NCBI GenBank assembly: GCA_947495685.1
Contig: CANLZY010000021.1
Span: 46,696-110,695, forward strand
Source: an uncultured Tropicimonas sp.
GTDB lineage: Bacteria > Pseudomonadota > Alphaproteobacteria > Rhodobacterales > Rhodobacteraceae
DNA length: 64,000 nucleotides
Direction of reading: 5' to 3'
In this document: piece after piece, positions 8,535 to 18,159 of the stretch
How the letters are laid out: each line of letters begins with the position of its first letter
How positions within the stretch are numbered: the stretch's first letter is position 1
The notes under the pieces: model-generated
Seen by the model: only the letters and a program-made list of their open reading frames with translations
Told to the model about the DNA's origin: nothing
The model's database searches: none
Position numbers and translations under genes: made by a program

Positions 8535-9248
8535 ATGGAACTTGTACTTGGATATGGCGCGGGTCTGCTGACCCTGATCAACCCCTGCGTGTTGCCGATC
8601 CTGCCGATCGTGCTGGCCACGGCGTTGCAGGCCAGCCGCTGGGGGCCGGTGGCGCTGGCGGCGGGGATGAGCCTGTCGTTCGTGGTGCTCGGGCTGGGGG
8701 TCGCGGCCTTTGGACATGCCATCGGGCTGACCGAGGACATGGTGGGCCAGATCGCGGCGGTGCTGATGATCGGCTTCGGGCTGGTGCTGCTGGTGCCGCG
8801 CCTTTCGGCCAGCTTTGCCACCGCGACCGCCGGCTTTGCTGGCTCTGCGGATGCGCAGTTCGACACCATCGACCGCGACGGCCTGCCGGGGCAGTTCCTC
8901 GGCGGCATGCTGTTGGGCGCGGTCTGGAGCCCCTGCGTTGGCCCGACTTTGGGCGCCGCGATCTCGCTTGCCAGCCAGGGCGAGAGCCTCGGGCGCGCCG
9001 GCGGCATCATGATCGCCTTTGCCGCCGGAATTTCGACCGTGATGCTGGCGCTGGCCTATGGTGCCCGCTCGATGATCCAGAAACGCCAGGGCTGGATGCG
9101 GGCGATCGCCACCCGGGGCCGTCCGGTGCTGGGCATCGTGTTCGTGGCCGTGGGCGTCGGGCTGTTGTTCAAGGTGCATCACAGGATCGAGGGCTGGGCG
9201 CTCGATCACATGCCGATCTGGCTTCAAAATCTTTCCGTTTCGATCTGA
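8535..9248 (+). CDS. ccdA: CcdA/DsbD-type thiol-disulfide membrane transporter
   Basis: Six-helix membrane protein of 237 residues that carries reducing equivalents from cytoplasmic thioredoxin to the periplasm. The two catalytic cysteines are visible: one in NPCVLPILPIV near the N-terminus and one in WSPCVGPTLGAA mid-protein. The ATG at 8535 is preferred over an upstream TTG at 8517. The next gene, 17 bp downstream, encodes an exported thioredoxin, so the pair forms a complete relay. The final partner (cytochrome c maturation, peroxide or methionine-sulfoxide repair) cannot be told. Confidence 0.88.
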   Translation: MELVLGYGAGLLTLINPCVLPILPIVLATALQASRWGPVALAAGMSLSFVVLGLGVAAFGHAIGLTEDMVGQIAAVLMIGFGLVLLVPRLSASFATATAGFAGSADAQFDTIDRDGLPGQFLGGMLLGAVWSPCVGPTLGAAISLASQGESLGRAGGIMIAFAAGISTVMLALAYGARSMIQKRQGWMRAIATRGRPVLGIVFVAVGVGLLFKVHHRIEGWALDHMPIWLQNLSVSI

Positions 9249-9265
9249 TCACAGGAGTTTTCCCC

Positions 9266-9685
9266 ATGGACCGTCGTTCCTTTCTTGTCATGACCGCCGC
9301 CGCGTCTGTCGTCATTCCGCTGGCCGGACACGCCATTTCGGCACCGGTGGAATACACGCCGGGGCTGGTGACCAAAAAGCTGAAGGCGGGCGAGACCGTC
9401 TTTCTCGACTTCAAGGCCAGCTGGTGCACGACCTGCAAGGCGCAGGAGCGGGTGCTGGACGCGCTGAAGGCGGAAAACCCGGCCTATGAACAGGCCATTA
9501 CCTTCATCAACGTCGATTGGGACCAGTACGGCACCGATCCGCTGACGAAATCGCTGAAGATCCCGCGCCGCTCGACGTTGGTTGTGCTGAAGGGCGATGC
9601 GGAGCTGGGACGGATCGTGGCGGACACGTCGACGGCCTCGATCAAGGCGTTGATGGACACGGCCCTGACCGCCGCGTCCGCCTGA
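9266..9685 (+). CDS. exported thioredoxin-family protein
   Basis: Periplasmic thioredoxin-fold protein of 139 residues. The N-terminus DRRSFLVM followed by a hydrophobic stretch and an AHA-like cleavage region looks like a twin-arginine signal. The redox motif is WCTTC (in FKASWCTTCKAQ) and the cis-proline region is KIPRRSTLVVL. It is likely reduced by the CcdA-like protein encoded immediately upstream, matching the DsbD-gamma/alpha/beta relay split over two genes. A strong hairpin follows the stop codon at 9699. Confidence 0.87.
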   Translation: MDRRSFLVMTAAASVVIPLAGHAISAPVEYTPGLVTKKLKAGETVFLDFKASWCTTCKAQERVLDALKAENPAYEQAITFINVDWDQYGTDPLTKSLKIPRRSTLVVLKGDAELGRIVADTSTASIKALMDTALTAASA

Positions 9686-9698
9686 CCGGGAGGTCGGT

Positions 9699-9719
9699 TG
9701 GGGGGCTGTCTGCCCCCCA
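9699..9719. repeat. G6C/GC6 hairpin element, copy 1
   Basis: An 8-base perfect stem (TGGGGGGC and GCCCCCCA) with a 5-base TGTCT loop, just after the thioredoxin gene. A related stem lies at 51828-51847. It may terminate transcription without a T run. Confidence 0.6.
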
Positions 9720-9788
9720 CGCCCAGCCTGACGCGTCGCCGCGTCCAATGGATATCTCTGGACAGACGGGGGCGGTGGCCGGTGCTGA

Positions 9789-10733
9789 TCAAACGATCAG
9801 GAGCAGCAATGCCGTCAGGGTGAAGAGCGAGGCCACGGTGCCGCCGAACTGGGCCGCCGAGGCGAAGCCTTCGCGGCCGTGGGCCTGGGCGAGCACCGGG
9901 AAGATCCCCATGGCGGGCATTGCGCCGCTGAGGAGCAGTGCGTTGCGCATCTGGTCGGGGATGTCGAACAGCCCGCTGGCCAGAACGAGCGCCATTGTTC
10001 CCAGGATGACGAGCGGATGCAGCAGGAGCTTGCCGGCGACGATGTAGCCGGCCAGCGCCCGCACGCCCTTGGGCTTGAGTTTGGCCAGCGTGCCACCGAT
10101 CACCACGAGGGATACGGCGCCGCTGGAGGCCGCGAGCATGTGGACCGGTTGGTTCAGCGCATCGGGCAGGCCGAGGCCGATGCCGGACACGGTGACACCG
10201 GCGAGCATGGCCAACACCAGCGGGCCGGTGAGGATGCGCCATGTGATGCGCCGGGCGATCTGCCAGCGGGTGCCCTCGCCGGGGTTCCCGAGTTCCAGCA
10301 TGGTGAGCAAGAGCGGGATGAACAGCACGTTCTCGACGATGACGTTCTGGGCCAGGGTCCGGCCAGCGATATCGGGCATCGCCAGCAGCATGATCGGGTA
10401 GCCGATGAAGCCGCTGTTGGGGCAGGTGCTGCCCATGGCGGCGAGCGTCGAGGTCTTGTGATCATACTTGCCGATGCGGCGATAGCCGACGTAGAGCGAC
10501 AGGATCAGCGCCAGTGTGCCCAGGCCGTAGACGATGAAATAGGGCAGTTGCACGGTATCGGCCAAGGGCCGGTCGGCGATGGCGGTGAACATCAGCGCCG
10601 GAAGCGCGAGGTTGACGATATAGCGGCCCATGGCGCGCAGGTCTTCGGCAGAGAAGACGCCGCGCCGCGTCGTCACGAACCCGACCCCAATCAGGGCGTA
10701 GATCGGGAAGATGATTTCCAGGACGGCCAGCAT
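9789..10733 (-). CDS. AEC family transporter (auxin efflux carrier type)
   Basis: Membrane protein of 314 residues with about ten helices (VLEIIFPIYALIGVGFV at the N-terminus, ALPALMFTAIAD in TM2-3, NSGFIGYPIMLLAMP mid-protein). The last two are AEC hallmarks: the first half of an inverted repeat containing the conserved asparagine before GxxGxP. In bacteria such carriers move malonate, malate or similar anions. The ATG at 10733 is 7 bp after the aroC stop, so both are likely cotranscribed. Confidence 0.86.
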   Translation of the reverse strand: MLAVLEIIFPIYALIGVGFVTTRRGVFSAEDLRAMGRYIVNLALPALMFTAIADRPLADTVQLPYFIVYGLGTLALILSLYVGYRRIGKYDHKTSTLAAMGSTCPNSGFIGYPIMLLAMPDIAGRTLAQNVIVENVLFIPLLLTMLELGNPGEGTRWQIARRITWRILTGPLVLAMLAGVTVSGIGLGLPDALNQPVHMLAASSGAVSLVVIGGTLAKLKPKGVRALAGYIVAGKLLLHPLVILGTMALVLASGLFDIPDQMRNALLLSGAMPAMGIFPVLAQAHGREGFASAAQFGGTVASLFTLTALLLLIV

Positions 10734-10740
10734 CGGCCCG

Positions 10741-11844
10741 TCAGCCGATCTTGCCCGGCAGTCCTTCGCCGACCTGGCCACGGTGCAGGAGCATGTGATC
10801 GAGCAGCACGCAGGCCATCATCGCCTCGCCCACCGGGACCGCGCGGATACCGACGCAGGGGTCGTGGCGGCCCTTGGTGATGATCTCGGCCGGTTCGCCC
10901 GCCTTGGTGATGGTCTTGCGCGGGGTCAGAATGGAGGAGGTCGGCTTGACTGCGAAGCGGACGACGACGTCCTGACCGGTGGAGATGCCGCCGAGGATTC
11001 CGCCAGCGTGGTTGGAGGAAAAGACCGGCCCATCGGGCCCCATCGAGATCTCGTCGGCATTTTCTTCGCCGGTCAGCATGGCGGCGGCCATGCCTTCGCC
11101 GATCTCGACGCCCTTGACGGCGTTGATCGACATCATCGCGGCGGCGAGATCCGTGTCCAGCTTGCCATAGATCGGGGCGCCAAGGCCGGCCGGGACGCCC
11201 GAGGCGCGCAGCTCGATCATCGCGCCGACGGAACTGCCGGATTTGCGCAGCCCGTCGAGGTAGCCGGCCCAATCGTCGGCGGCCTGTGCATCGGGCACCC
11301 AGAACGGATTCTGGTCGATCTGGGCCGGATCGAAACGGCTGCGGTCGATGGTCCGGTCGCCCATCTGGACCATGTAGCCGGTGATGGCCAGGTTGGGCGC
11401 AAGTTTGGCCAGCGCGGCGCGGGCGACGCCCCCGGCGGCCACCCTTGACGCGGTTTCGCGGGCCGAGGAGCGCCCGCCGCCGCGATAGTCGCGGATGCCG
11501 TATTTCTGCCAGTAGGTGATGTCGGCGTGACCGGGGCGGAATTTCTCGACGATGTCGCCGTAATCCTTGGAGCGCTGGTCGGTGTTGCGGATCATCAGCT
11601 GGATCGGTGTGCCGGTGCTGACGCCTTCGAAGACGCCGGAGAGGATTTCGACCGCGTCGGCCTCGCGGCGCTGGGTGGTGAAGCGGCTGGTGCCGGGTTT
11701 GCGCCGGTCGAGCCAGACCTGCAGATCCTTGGCAGCCACGGGAACGCCCGGCGGGCAGCCATCGACAGTGGCGCCAAGCGCGGGGCCGTGGCTTTCGCCC
11801 CATGTGGTGACGCGGAAGAGGTGTCCGAAGGTGTTGAGGCTCAT
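10741..11844 (-). CDS. aroC: chorismate synthase
   Basis: Last enzyme of the shikimate pathway: converts 5-enolpyruvylshikimate-3-phosphate to chorismate using reduced FMN. At 367 residues it has the normal length. The family signatures are present: the first near residue 15 in [18 protein letters not shown], the second as [14 protein letters not shown] and the third as [18 protein letters not shown]. The C-terminus contains the expected R-I-x-P region in modified form ([16 protein letters not shown]). It is divergent from radC. Confidence 0.96.
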   Translation of the reverse strand: MSLNTFGHLFRVTTWGESHGPALGATVDGCPPGVPVAAKDLQVWLDRRKPGTSRFTTQRREADAVEILSGVFEGVSTGTPIQLMIRNTDQRSKDYGDIVEKFRPGHADITYWQKYGIRDYRGGGRSSARETASRVAAGGVARAALAKLAPNLAITGYMVQMGDRTIDRSRFDPAQIDQNPFWVPDAQAADDWAGYLDGLRKSGSSVGAMIELRASGVPAGLGAPIYGKLDTDLAAAMMSINAVKGVEIGEGMAAAMLTGEENADEISMGPDGPVFSSNHAGGILGGISTGQDVVVRFAVKPTSSILTPRKTITKAGEPAEIITKGRHDPCVGIRAVPVGEAMMACVLLDHMLLHRGQVGEGLPGKIG

Positions 11845-12056
11845 GCGGCTGGCTCCTTTGTGCGCCCGGTTTAGAGGGCTGGTGGCGCAGGCTCAAGCCC
11901 GACCGGTGGCCGACGGGAAGTATCGCGTGGCTCTGTATCGGCGGGGTGCGCGACCCTGCACCGTGCGCTGCGTTAACCTCTTGAACCTTTTTTTGCCGTG
12001 GCAGACCGGGTAGACCGGTTGCCGGGTGGTCGCGAAGCCTTGGAGCATTGCGACGG

Positions 12057-13022
12057 ATGACAGGATTCTGGAACCGGATCACGGGGCGCGACAGCGCGCA
12101 GCCGACGCGGCGGGCGACGCCTCGGTCGACGGGGCGACAGTACAGTCTGCCGGGTCCGGCCAGCGGGCCGGGTGGATTTTCCGAAGACGCGCTGCGCGGG
12201 CTGGAGGATCTGGACGCGCGGTTGCCGCCGCCGGAGGCCGCGACGCGCCCCGCCTTTGAGCCGAAATTCCGCATGACCGAGCGGTTGAAGGCAGAGGTGA
12301 CCGCCGGTGGTGGGCTGGTGAAGGGCGACGATGGCACGATGCGGCCGCATTACTGGGGCCACCGTGAACGGTTGCGGCAGCGGTTCCTGTCGGGCGGGCA
12401 TGCGGCGATGCCGGAATACGAGCTGCTGGAGATGCTGCTGTTCGACGCGATTCCCCGGATCGACGTGAAGCCGCTGGCCAAACGGTTGCTGACCACCTTC
12501 GGGGACCTGAACGGGGTTGTCGCGGCGCCCGAGGCGCGGTTGATGGAGGTCGAGGGCATGGTGCCGAAGGTCCATTACCAGTTGCGGCTGGTGGAGGCAT
12601 TTGCGCACCGGATGGCGCGGGCGAAGGTGTTGCAGCGGCATGCGCTGTCGTCCTGGGATGCGCTGATGGAGTATTGCAAGACCGTGATGGCGCATCGCGA
12701 CACCGAGCAGTTCCGGGTGCTGTACCTTGATCGCAAGAACACCCTGGTGGCCGACGAGGCGCAGGCCGAGGGCACGGTGGACCACGTGCCGGTCTATCCG
12801 CGCGAGATCGTCAAGCGGGCCCTGGAGGTCAATGCCAGCGCGATCATCCTGGTGCACAACCATCCGTCGGGTGATCCATCGCCGTCCAACGAGGACATCA
12901 TGATGACTGACCGGATCGTCGAGGCCTGTCGTGGCGTGTCGATCACGGTGCACGACCATGTGGTGATCGGCAAGGAGGTGGACGCCTCGTTCAAGTCGCT
13001 GGGCTACCTCGACCCGGCCTGA
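12057..13022 (+). CDS. radC: RadC-family JAMM/MPN protein
   Basis: A 321-residue protein whose C-terminal 120 residues are the RadC JAB domain. The metal-binding JAMM motif is HNHPSGDPSPSNED (His-x-His and Asp), followed by the DHVVIG end. A helix-hairpin-helix-like region precedes it (residues about 95-190, RERLRQRFLSGG and ELLEMLLFDAI). The first 80 residues are low-complexity and not conserved. Once linked to DNA repair, RadC's true role is uncertain. The ATG at 12057 is preferred over a TTG at 12048, which lacks ribosome-site spacing. Confidence 0.9.
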   Translation: MTGFWNRITGRDSAQPTRRATPRSTGRQYSLPGPASGPGGFSEDALRGLEDLDARLPPPEAATRPAFEPKFRMTERLKAEVTAGGGLVKGDDGTMRPHYWGHRERLRQRFLSGGHAAMPEYELLEMLLFDAIPRIDVKPLAKRLLTTFGDLNGVVAAPEARLMEVEGMVPKVHYQLRLVEAFAHRMARAKVLQRHALSSWDALMEYCKTVMAHRDTEQFRVLYLDRKNTLVADEAQAEGTVDHVPVYPREIVKRALEVNASAIILVHNHPSGDPSPSNEDIMMTDRIVEACRGVSITVHDHVVIGKEVDASFKSLGYLDPA

Positions 13023-13091
13023 GCCGCCGCTTGTGTTGCGGGGGAATGGGGCGCAGGCTGGGCTCCGTGAGTCACCATGGGGGATGAACGG

Positions 13092-13682
13092 ATGGATGCG
13101 ATCGATTTTGGGCTGGAGACGGGCGCCTGGATGAACCGGCCCGACTGGGTTCTGGGGACGGCGGGGCAGCTGAGCTTCGAGACCCGGAAGGGCTCTGATT
13201 TCTGGCGGCAGACCCATTACGGTTTCGAGCGGGCGTCGGGTCATGCGCTGCTGTTCGACGTGCCGCCCCGGTTCGCGGCCGAGATCACGTTTTCAGCGAA
13301 ATTCGAGACCAAGTACGAGCAGGCGGGGCTGTTGCTGTGGGACAGCGACGCGCACTGGATCAAGGCCGGGGTGGAGTTTGCCGACGGGCAGCCGACGCTG
13401 GCTGTCGTGGTCACGCGCGGCCGGTCTGACTGGTCGATGGCGCCGGTCGTGGTGCCGACCGATGACTGGACCATCCGGCTGACGGCCACCGACAGCGCGG
13501 TGATCCTGCATGCGCGGGTCGGGGATCGCTGGCAGATCCTGCGGGTTGCGGATTTTGTCGTCGGACAGGCGGCCCGGCTGGGGCCGATGGCCTGTTCGCC
13601 CGAAAGCGAGGGGTTGAGCGTGGCGTTCCGGGACTTCCGGATCGGTCCGGTGCCGGACGAGCCGCTCTACCTGCCCAGGTGA
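13092..13682 (+). CDS. DUF1349 domain protein
   Basis: Cytoplasmic protein of 196 residues with the beta-sandwich DUF1349 fold; visible conserved pieces are DFWRQTHYGFERASGHALLF, KYEQAGLLLWDSDAHWIKAGVEF and VFRDFRIGP-like SVAFRDFRIGP. It resembles concanavalin-type carbohydrate-binding modules, but no function is established. The ATG at 13092 has a GGGGGA 7 bases upstream, so it is preferred to the upstream ATG at 13077, which has no ribosome site. It is followed by a strong bidirectional terminator. Confidence 0.82.
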   Translation: MDAIDFGLETGAWMNRPDWVLGTAGQLSFETRKGSDFWRQTHYGFERASGHALLFDVPPRFAAEITFSAKFETKYEQAGLLLWDSDAHWIKAGVEFADGQPTLAVVVTRGRSDWSMAPVVVPTDDWTIRLTATDSAVILHARVGDRWQILRVADFVVGQAARLGPMACSPESEGLSVAFRDFRIGPVPDEPLYLPR

Positions 13683-13689
13683 GAATTGA

Positions 13690-13715
13690 AAAAGGCGCCC
13701 CAAGGGGCGCCTTTT
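13690..13715. terminator. bidirectional rho-independent terminator
   Basis: Twelve-base arms, AAAAGGCGCCCC (13690-13701) and GGGGCGCCTTTT (13704-13715), with A and T runs at the ends. It sits between the convergent DUF1349 gene and petC and can terminate both. Confidence 0.9.
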
Positions 13716-13743
13716 CGTATGGCTTGACGGCCGGGTGCCTGGA

Positions 13744-14538
13744 TCAGGCTTCCTTGGCGGCCTTCTTGACCGGTTTCCACAGGCGCTTGTTGGTCGCGTA
13801 GAGCAGCACCGTCAGGATGGTCAGGAACAGCACGGCGACAAAGCCGGTCTGCTTGCGGGCCATCATCTTGGGTTCGGCGGCCCACATCAGGAAGGCCGAA
13901 ACGTCCTCGGCTTCGTGATGCAGTTCGGTGGAGTGGCCGTCGGCGAACTCCACGTCCTCGCCATAGAGCGGCGGCGCCATCGAGATCCAGCCACCCGGGA
14001 AGGCGGTGTTCTCGTAGAAGATGGTGCCGGCCTCTTCCTTTTCCTTGCCGGTGTAGCCGGTCAGGATGGAGGCGATGTATTCGCCGCCGCCCATGCCGTT
14101 GAACAGCTGGCTGAGACCGGTGCCGTAAGGGCCGTGGAACCCTGCGCGCGCCTTGGCCATTAGGCTGAGGTCGGGCGCGCCAGCCGCATCGTTGGCCGGG
14201 AAGTGGTCGGTCGGCCTCGCCGGGCGATAGTCGTCCAGCTCGGCGTCGAACACTTCGAAGGTCTGCTCGGCGTAGGCGCGGACCTGGTCCTCGGGGAGGC
14301 CAACGCCCCCCTCGTCGCCCAGAGTCCGCAGCGGCACGTAGCGCAGCCCGTGACAGGCGGCGCAGACCTCGGTGTAGATCTGCAGGCCGCGTTGCAGCTG
14401 CATCTGGTCGAAGGTGCCGAACGGGCCCTCGTAGGAGAAGTCCACGTCGTGGATGTGGCTTTCTCCGCCGGCGGCAAGCGCGGCGCCGCCGGTCAGGGCG
14501 AGTACAGCGGCCGCGGTGAGTGCGAGTTTCTTGATCAT
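13744..14538 (-). CDS. petC: cytochrome c1 of the bc1 complex
   Basis: Membrane-anchored c-type cytochrome of 264 residues that passes electrons from the Rieske centre to soluble cytochrome c. A signal peptide of about 22 residues ends in AALAAG. The haem-binding motif is C59-A-A-C62-H63, and the axial methionine is in [13 protein letters not shown] single C-terminal helix ([20 protein letters not shown]) anchors it with a basic tail. The upstream frame extension overlaps petB and is not used. Last gene of petABC. Confidence 0.96.
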   Translation of the reverse strand: MIKKLALTAAAVLALTGGAALAAGGESHIHDVDFSYEGPFGTFDQMQLQRGLQIYTEVCAACHGLRYVPLRTLGDEGGVGLPEDQVRAYAEQTFEVFDAELDDYRPARPTDHFPANDAAGAPDLSLMAKARAGFHGPYGTGLSQLFNGMGGGEYIASILTGYTGKEKEEAGTIFYENTAFPGGWISMAPPLYGEDVEFADGHSTELHHEAEDVSAFLMWAAEPKMMARKQTGFVAVLFLTILTVLLYATNKRLWKPVKKAAKEA

Positions 14539-14557
14539 CTCGATGCGATCCTTTCTA

Positions 14558-15895
14558 TCACTCGGCCGGGGAGGCCGCGGCGTCGCCGTCAGGCTTGCCG
14601 TAGTGGGCGTTGAAGTCGGCCTCGATCGTCTCCGGCAGCTCCTCCGGCTTCTCCAGCACGCCAAGCAGCGGCAGGATGACCAGGAAGTAGGCGAACCAGT
14701 AGGTGGCCCCAGCCAGCGCGATGTAGGGGTAGATCCCTTCGGCGGGCATTGCGCCAACCCAGGTGAGCACCACGAAGTTGATCGCGAAGATGGCAAACCA
14801 CCAGCGGAACATCGGCCGGAAGCGGCCCGAGCGGACCCGGCTGGTGTCGAGCCAGGGCACGAGCGCCATGACGATGATCGCGCCGAACATCGCGATGACG
14901 CCGAAGAACTTGGCGTCGACGATGCCGAAGGTGACCCAGTCGACCAGCATCACGATCCAGACGTCGGCGGTGAAGGCGCGCAGGATCGCGTAGAACGGCA
15001 GGAAGTACCATTCGGGCACGATGTGCGCGGGTGTCACCAGCGGGTTGGCCTCGATGTAGTTGTCCGGGTGGCCGAGGAAGTTCGGCATGAAGCCGACGAC
15101 CGCGAAGAAGATCACCAGGATGAGGGCCAGCGCGAAGAAGTCCTTGATCACGAAGTAGGGCCAGAACGACACGGTGTCGGCCTTGGCTTCCGCCTTTGAT
15201 CCACGGCGGACCTCGACGCCCGTCGGGTTGCCGTTACCGGTGGTGTGGAAGGCCCAGATGTGGACGATGACCAGCGCGGCAATGACGAAGGGCAGCAGGT
15301 AGTGCAGCGAGAAGAAGCGGGTCAGCGTGGCGTTGTCCACGGCCGGTCCGCCCAGCAGCCAGGTCTGGATCGACTCGCCGATGAAGGGAATCGCGCCGAA
15401 CAGGCCGGTGATGACGGTTGCGCCCCAGAAGGACATCTGCCCCCAGGGAAGAACGTAGCCCATGAACGCCGTGCCCATCATGCAGAGATAGATGAGCATG
15501 CCGACAATCCACGTGATCTCGCGCGGGGCCTTGTAGGAGCCGTAGTAGAGGCCGCGCATGATGTGCATGTAGACGGCCAGGAAGAACAGCGACGCGCCGT
15601 TCATGTGCAGGTAGCGCAGGAAGTGGCCACCATTCACGTTGCGCATGATGTGCTCGATCGAGGCAAAGGCCATGTCGACATGCGGGGTGTAGTGCATCAC
15701 CAGGATGATACCGGTGACGATCTGCATTCCGAGGCAGAAGGCCAGGATGATGCCCCAGATCCACATCCAGTTCAGGTTCTTGGGCGTGGGGATCATCATG
15801 GTATCGTAGACAAGTCCGATCACCGGGAGACGGCTCTCGACCCATTTTGCGATACCGGACTTCGGCTCGTAGTGGTCGTGGGGAATTCCAGCCAT
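14558..15895 (-). CDS. petB: cytochrome b of the bc1 complex
   Basis: Eight-helix membrane subunit of 445 residues carrying both b haems and the quinol oxidation and quinone reduction sites. The Qo-site PEWY motif appears as [15 protein letters not shown]. Haem-ligand regions are seen around HMNGASLFF and [18 protein letters not shown]. The long C-terminal tail (after about residue 420) is variable. It is the middle gene of petABC, 12 bp after petA and 19 bp before petC. Confidence 0.97.
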   Translation of the reverse strand: MAGIPHDHYEPKSGIAKWVESRLPVIGLVYDTMMIPTPKNLNWMWIWGIILAFCLGMQIVTGIILVMHYTPHVDMAFASIEHIMRNVNGGHFLRYLHMNGASLFFLAVYMHIMRGLYYGSYKAPREITWIVGMLIYLCMMGTAFMGYVLPWGQMSFWGATVITGLFGAIPFIGESIQTWLLGGPAVDNATLTRFFSLHYLLPFVIAALVIVHIWAFHTTGNGNPTGVEVRRGSKAEAKADTVSFWPYFVIKDFFALALILVIFFAVVGFMPNFLGHPDNYIEANPLVTPAHIVPEWYFLPFYAILRAFTADVWIVMLVDWVTFGIVDAKFFGVIAMFGAIIVMALVPWLDTSRVRSGRFRPMFRWWFAIFAINFVVLTWVGAMPAEGIYPYIALAGATYWFAYFLVILPLLGVLEKPEELPETIEADFNAHYGKPDGDAAASPAE

Positions 15896-15907
15896 GGGGT
15901 TCCTCCC

Positions 15908-16483
15908 TTATCCGAGCTTGATGGTTGTTTCGTCAAAGAACGCGGCGGTCGGGACCGGCAGGTTCTCGGGCGCGGGACCCTTCCGGATGCGGCCGGAGGT
16001 ATCGTAGTGCGAGCCGTGGCAGGGGCAGAACCATCCGCCGATGCCGGTCGGGCCGACATAGTCGCCGGCGTCATTCAGCGGAACGCAGCCCAGATGGGTG
16101 CAGACACCCATCATGACCAGCCATTCGCCCGCCTCGTCGAGGGAGCGGTTCTGGTCATCGGCGGGCACGTCGCCCTTGTTGACGTTACGCGCGATCTGGT
16201 CGGGCAGGTCGGCGAGCGTCACGGAGCGGGCATCCTCGATCTCGTCGGCGCTGCGACGACGCACGAAAACCGGTTTGCCGCGCCACTTGACGGTAATCTG
16301 GGTGCCGACCTGAAGCGAGCTGACGTCGACAAGGATCGAGCTGAGCGCCTGCACGTCGGCCGAAGGATTCATCTGGTTGATCAGGGGCCATACGGCGGCG
16401 CCTGTTGCCACGGCGCCGGCCCCGGCAGTGGCGTAGTAGAGAAAGTCGCGACGGGTGCCGTCGTGGTCTTCTGCTTGGGACAC
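15908..16483 (-). CDS. petA: Rieske iron-sulfur subunit of the bc1 complex
   Basis: A 191-residue protein anchored by an uncleaved N-terminal helix. The twin-arginine motif [14 protein letters not shown] directs folded export by Tat. The 2Fe-2S cluster ligands are visible in the two boxes CTHLGC and CPCHGS. The frame runs further upstream, but the GTG at 16483 follows AGGGAG and gives the conserved N-terminus ([13 protein letters not shown]). First gene of the operon. Confidence 0.96.
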   Translation of the reverse strand: MSQAEDHDGTRRDFLYYATAGAGAVATGAAVWPLINQMNPSADVQALSSILVDVSSLQVGTQITVKWRGKPVFVRRRSADEIEDARSVTLADLPDQIARNVNKGDVPADDQNRSLDEAGEWLVMMGVCTHLGCVPLNDAGDYVGPTGIGGWFCPCHGSHYDTSGRIRKGPAPENLPVPTAAFFDETTIKLG

Positions 16484-16771
16484 GAGGAATCTCCCTTTCC
16501 TGGCTTGGCAGTCGTCATACGGGTACCGGGCGGCGCCCTCGCGCAGCCGGTCTGCACAGCTAAGTAGAGGGATGAATCTAACCCGTCCAGCCGACATTGC
16601 CGCACAACTGCGACGGGTCGTCGCAAATGGGTTGAAATAGGCATGATTTCTGACCTGTCGCGCCGTCACGGCAACACTTCGCGCGTTTTGGCCGCATCAC
16701 GGGGAATCGACTGGAACCCCGCAGGCCGTGTGATAGTGGCGGGGAATTAGCCCCCCGAAGGAGTCCAGCAG

Positions 16772-17428
16772 ATGCAACGTTTCCTGATCGTCTTTCTTGC
16801 CACAACCGCGATCTCGCTGCCGGCCAGCGCCGAAGTGACGCTCAGCTTCTACACCGGTGTTCAGGAAGTGTTCGATTCGCACGTTCGCGGCGACGATGGC
16901 ACGAACGATTTCGATTTCCTGGCCGAGTGGGAGGGCGATTCCTTTGCGATGCCACCGCATTGGGGTATCCGCGCCACCTGGTGGCGCAACGAGAACCTGG
17001 GGTTCGGGGCAGAGTTCGAACACACCAAGGCCTATGCCTCCGATGGCACCTTGGACGAGTTCGGCTTTGACACTCTGGAATTCACGGACGGGTTGAACAG
17101 CCTGACGGCGAACGTGTTCTACCGCTGGCCGGGCCAGTGGGCGGACGGCAAGGTGACGCCGTATGTCGGCGGTGGCCTCGGGCTTGCGATCCCGCATGTC
17201 GAAGTGCGGCGCAGCGGCAGCGATGACGAGACGTTCGGGTACCAGGTCGCCGGTCCGTCGGCCATGATCGCGGCCGGCGCGTCCTATGCGTTCAACGAGT
17301 CCTGGGCGGTCTTTGGCGAGTACAAGAGCACATTCTCGATGCTCAAGACGGACCTCGACGGCGGCGGTCACCTGGACAGCAACATCACCACCTGGGGCGT
17401 GAACCTCGGCGTCAGCTACAACTTCTGA
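16772..17428 (+). CDS. outer-membrane beta-barrel protein
   Basis: A 218-residue protein with a signal peptide of 20 residues (ends PASA) and an 8-strand-like pattern of alternating aromatic and hydrophobic residues ending in the terminal phenylalanine (VSYNF) needed for insertion by Bam. It resembles the OmpA/OmpW-like 8-stranded family, with TPYVGGGLGLAIPH and ASYAFNESWAVFGEYK as typical strands. No enzymatic site was found, and function is unknown. It is divergent from petA. Confidence 0.82.
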   Translation: MQRFLIVFLATTAISLPASAEVTLSFYTGVQEVFDSHVRGDDGTNDFDFLAEWEGDSFAMPPHWGIRATWWRNENLGFGAEFEHTKAYASDGTLDEFGFDTLEFTDGLNSLTANVFYRWPGQWADGKVTPYVGGGLGLAIPHVEVRRSGSDDETFGYQVAGPSAMIAAGASYAFNESWAVFGEYKSTFSMLKTDLDGGGHLDSNITTWGVNLGVSYNF

Positions 17429-17488
17429 GTCGGGCGGTGCCCGTCGCCGTCGGCGAGGGTATCTGCCCCACGAGGCGCAATGAGCGGT

Positions 17489-17507
17489 CGCCCGGTTATT
17501 CCGGGCG
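17489..17507. terminator. possible hairpin at the convergent OMP/GST junction
   Basis: Seven-base perfect stem CGCCCGG/CCGGGCG with loop TTATT, overlapping the last codons of the GST gene. No T run; terminator function is uncertain. Confidence 0.35.
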
Positions 17508-18098
17508 GGTGGCCTGCATCGACGGGCGGGCGGCAAAGCGGATATTCCATCTCGCCAGGGCATCGCGGCCCTGTCGCCAGTCGCGGTCACCGTGGCGGAA
17601 ATCAAGATAGCCCAATGCACAGCCGACAGCGATCTGGCCCATGTCGAGCGGTCCGGCGAGGTGGCTGATCCAGCGGGTGTTCAGCACGTCCAGCGCGCGC
17701 GAGATCTTGGTCCATTGGCCCTCGACCCAGAAGTCATAGACCATATCATCGGGGCGGCAGCGTGATTCGTAGACCATCAGCACGGCGGCTTCCATGATGC
17801 CGTCGGCCAGTGCTTCAAGAGTCAGCACCTCCCAGATGCGGGCATCCGGATAGAGCCCGCCCTCGGCCCGTTCGTCGAGAAACCGGCAGATGACCCGGCT
17901 GTCGAACAGCGCCGGGCCTTCGGGACGGACAAGGGTGGGGATCTTGCCCAGCGGGTTCTGCGACGTTGGCATCTTTGTTGAATCGAGCGGCGTGCCAGTG
18001 GCCGAAACCATCTCTACGTCGTCGATCTGACCGGTTTCGTGCAACGTCACCACGACCTTGCGGACGAAGGGCGAGGTGGGGGCGAAATACAATTGCAT
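17496..18098 (-). CDS. glutathione S-transferase family protein
   Basis: Cytoplasmic protein of 200 residues. The N-terminal thioredoxin-like domain begins with MQLYFAPTSPFVRKV, and the conserved cis-proline and glutathione-binding stretch appears as NPLGKIPTLVRPEG, followed by LFDSRVICRFLDE. The C-terminal domain is helical. The substrate is unknown. The frame extends upstream to 18218, but the ATG at 18098 starts at the conserved domain. It lies downstream of dapF-mtaB-paiB on the same strand. Confidence 0.88.
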   Translation of the reverse strand: MQLYFAPTSPFVRKVVVTLHETGQIDDVEMVSATGTPLDSTKMPTSQNPLGKIPTLVRPEGPALFDSRVICRFLDERAEGGLYPDARIWEVLTLEALADGIMEAAVLMVYESRCRPDDMVYDFWVEGQWTKISRALDVLNTRWISHLAGPLDMGQIAVGCALGYLDFRHGDRDWRQGRDALARWNIRFAARPSMQATRPE

Positions 18099-18159
18099 CG
18101 GGTGGCTCCAGTTGTGGTGCCTCAGGACCTTAGCGAGCCATCGACGCGTTGCGAAGCCG

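Noticed and set aside
10691..12337. 548-residue minus-strand frame overlapping aroC and radC
   Set aside because: Incompatible with aroC, which has full chorismate synthase signatures in the neighbouring frame.
11973..13244. 423-residue minus-strand frame opposite radC
   Set aside because: Antisense to the JAMM-motif gene; no support.
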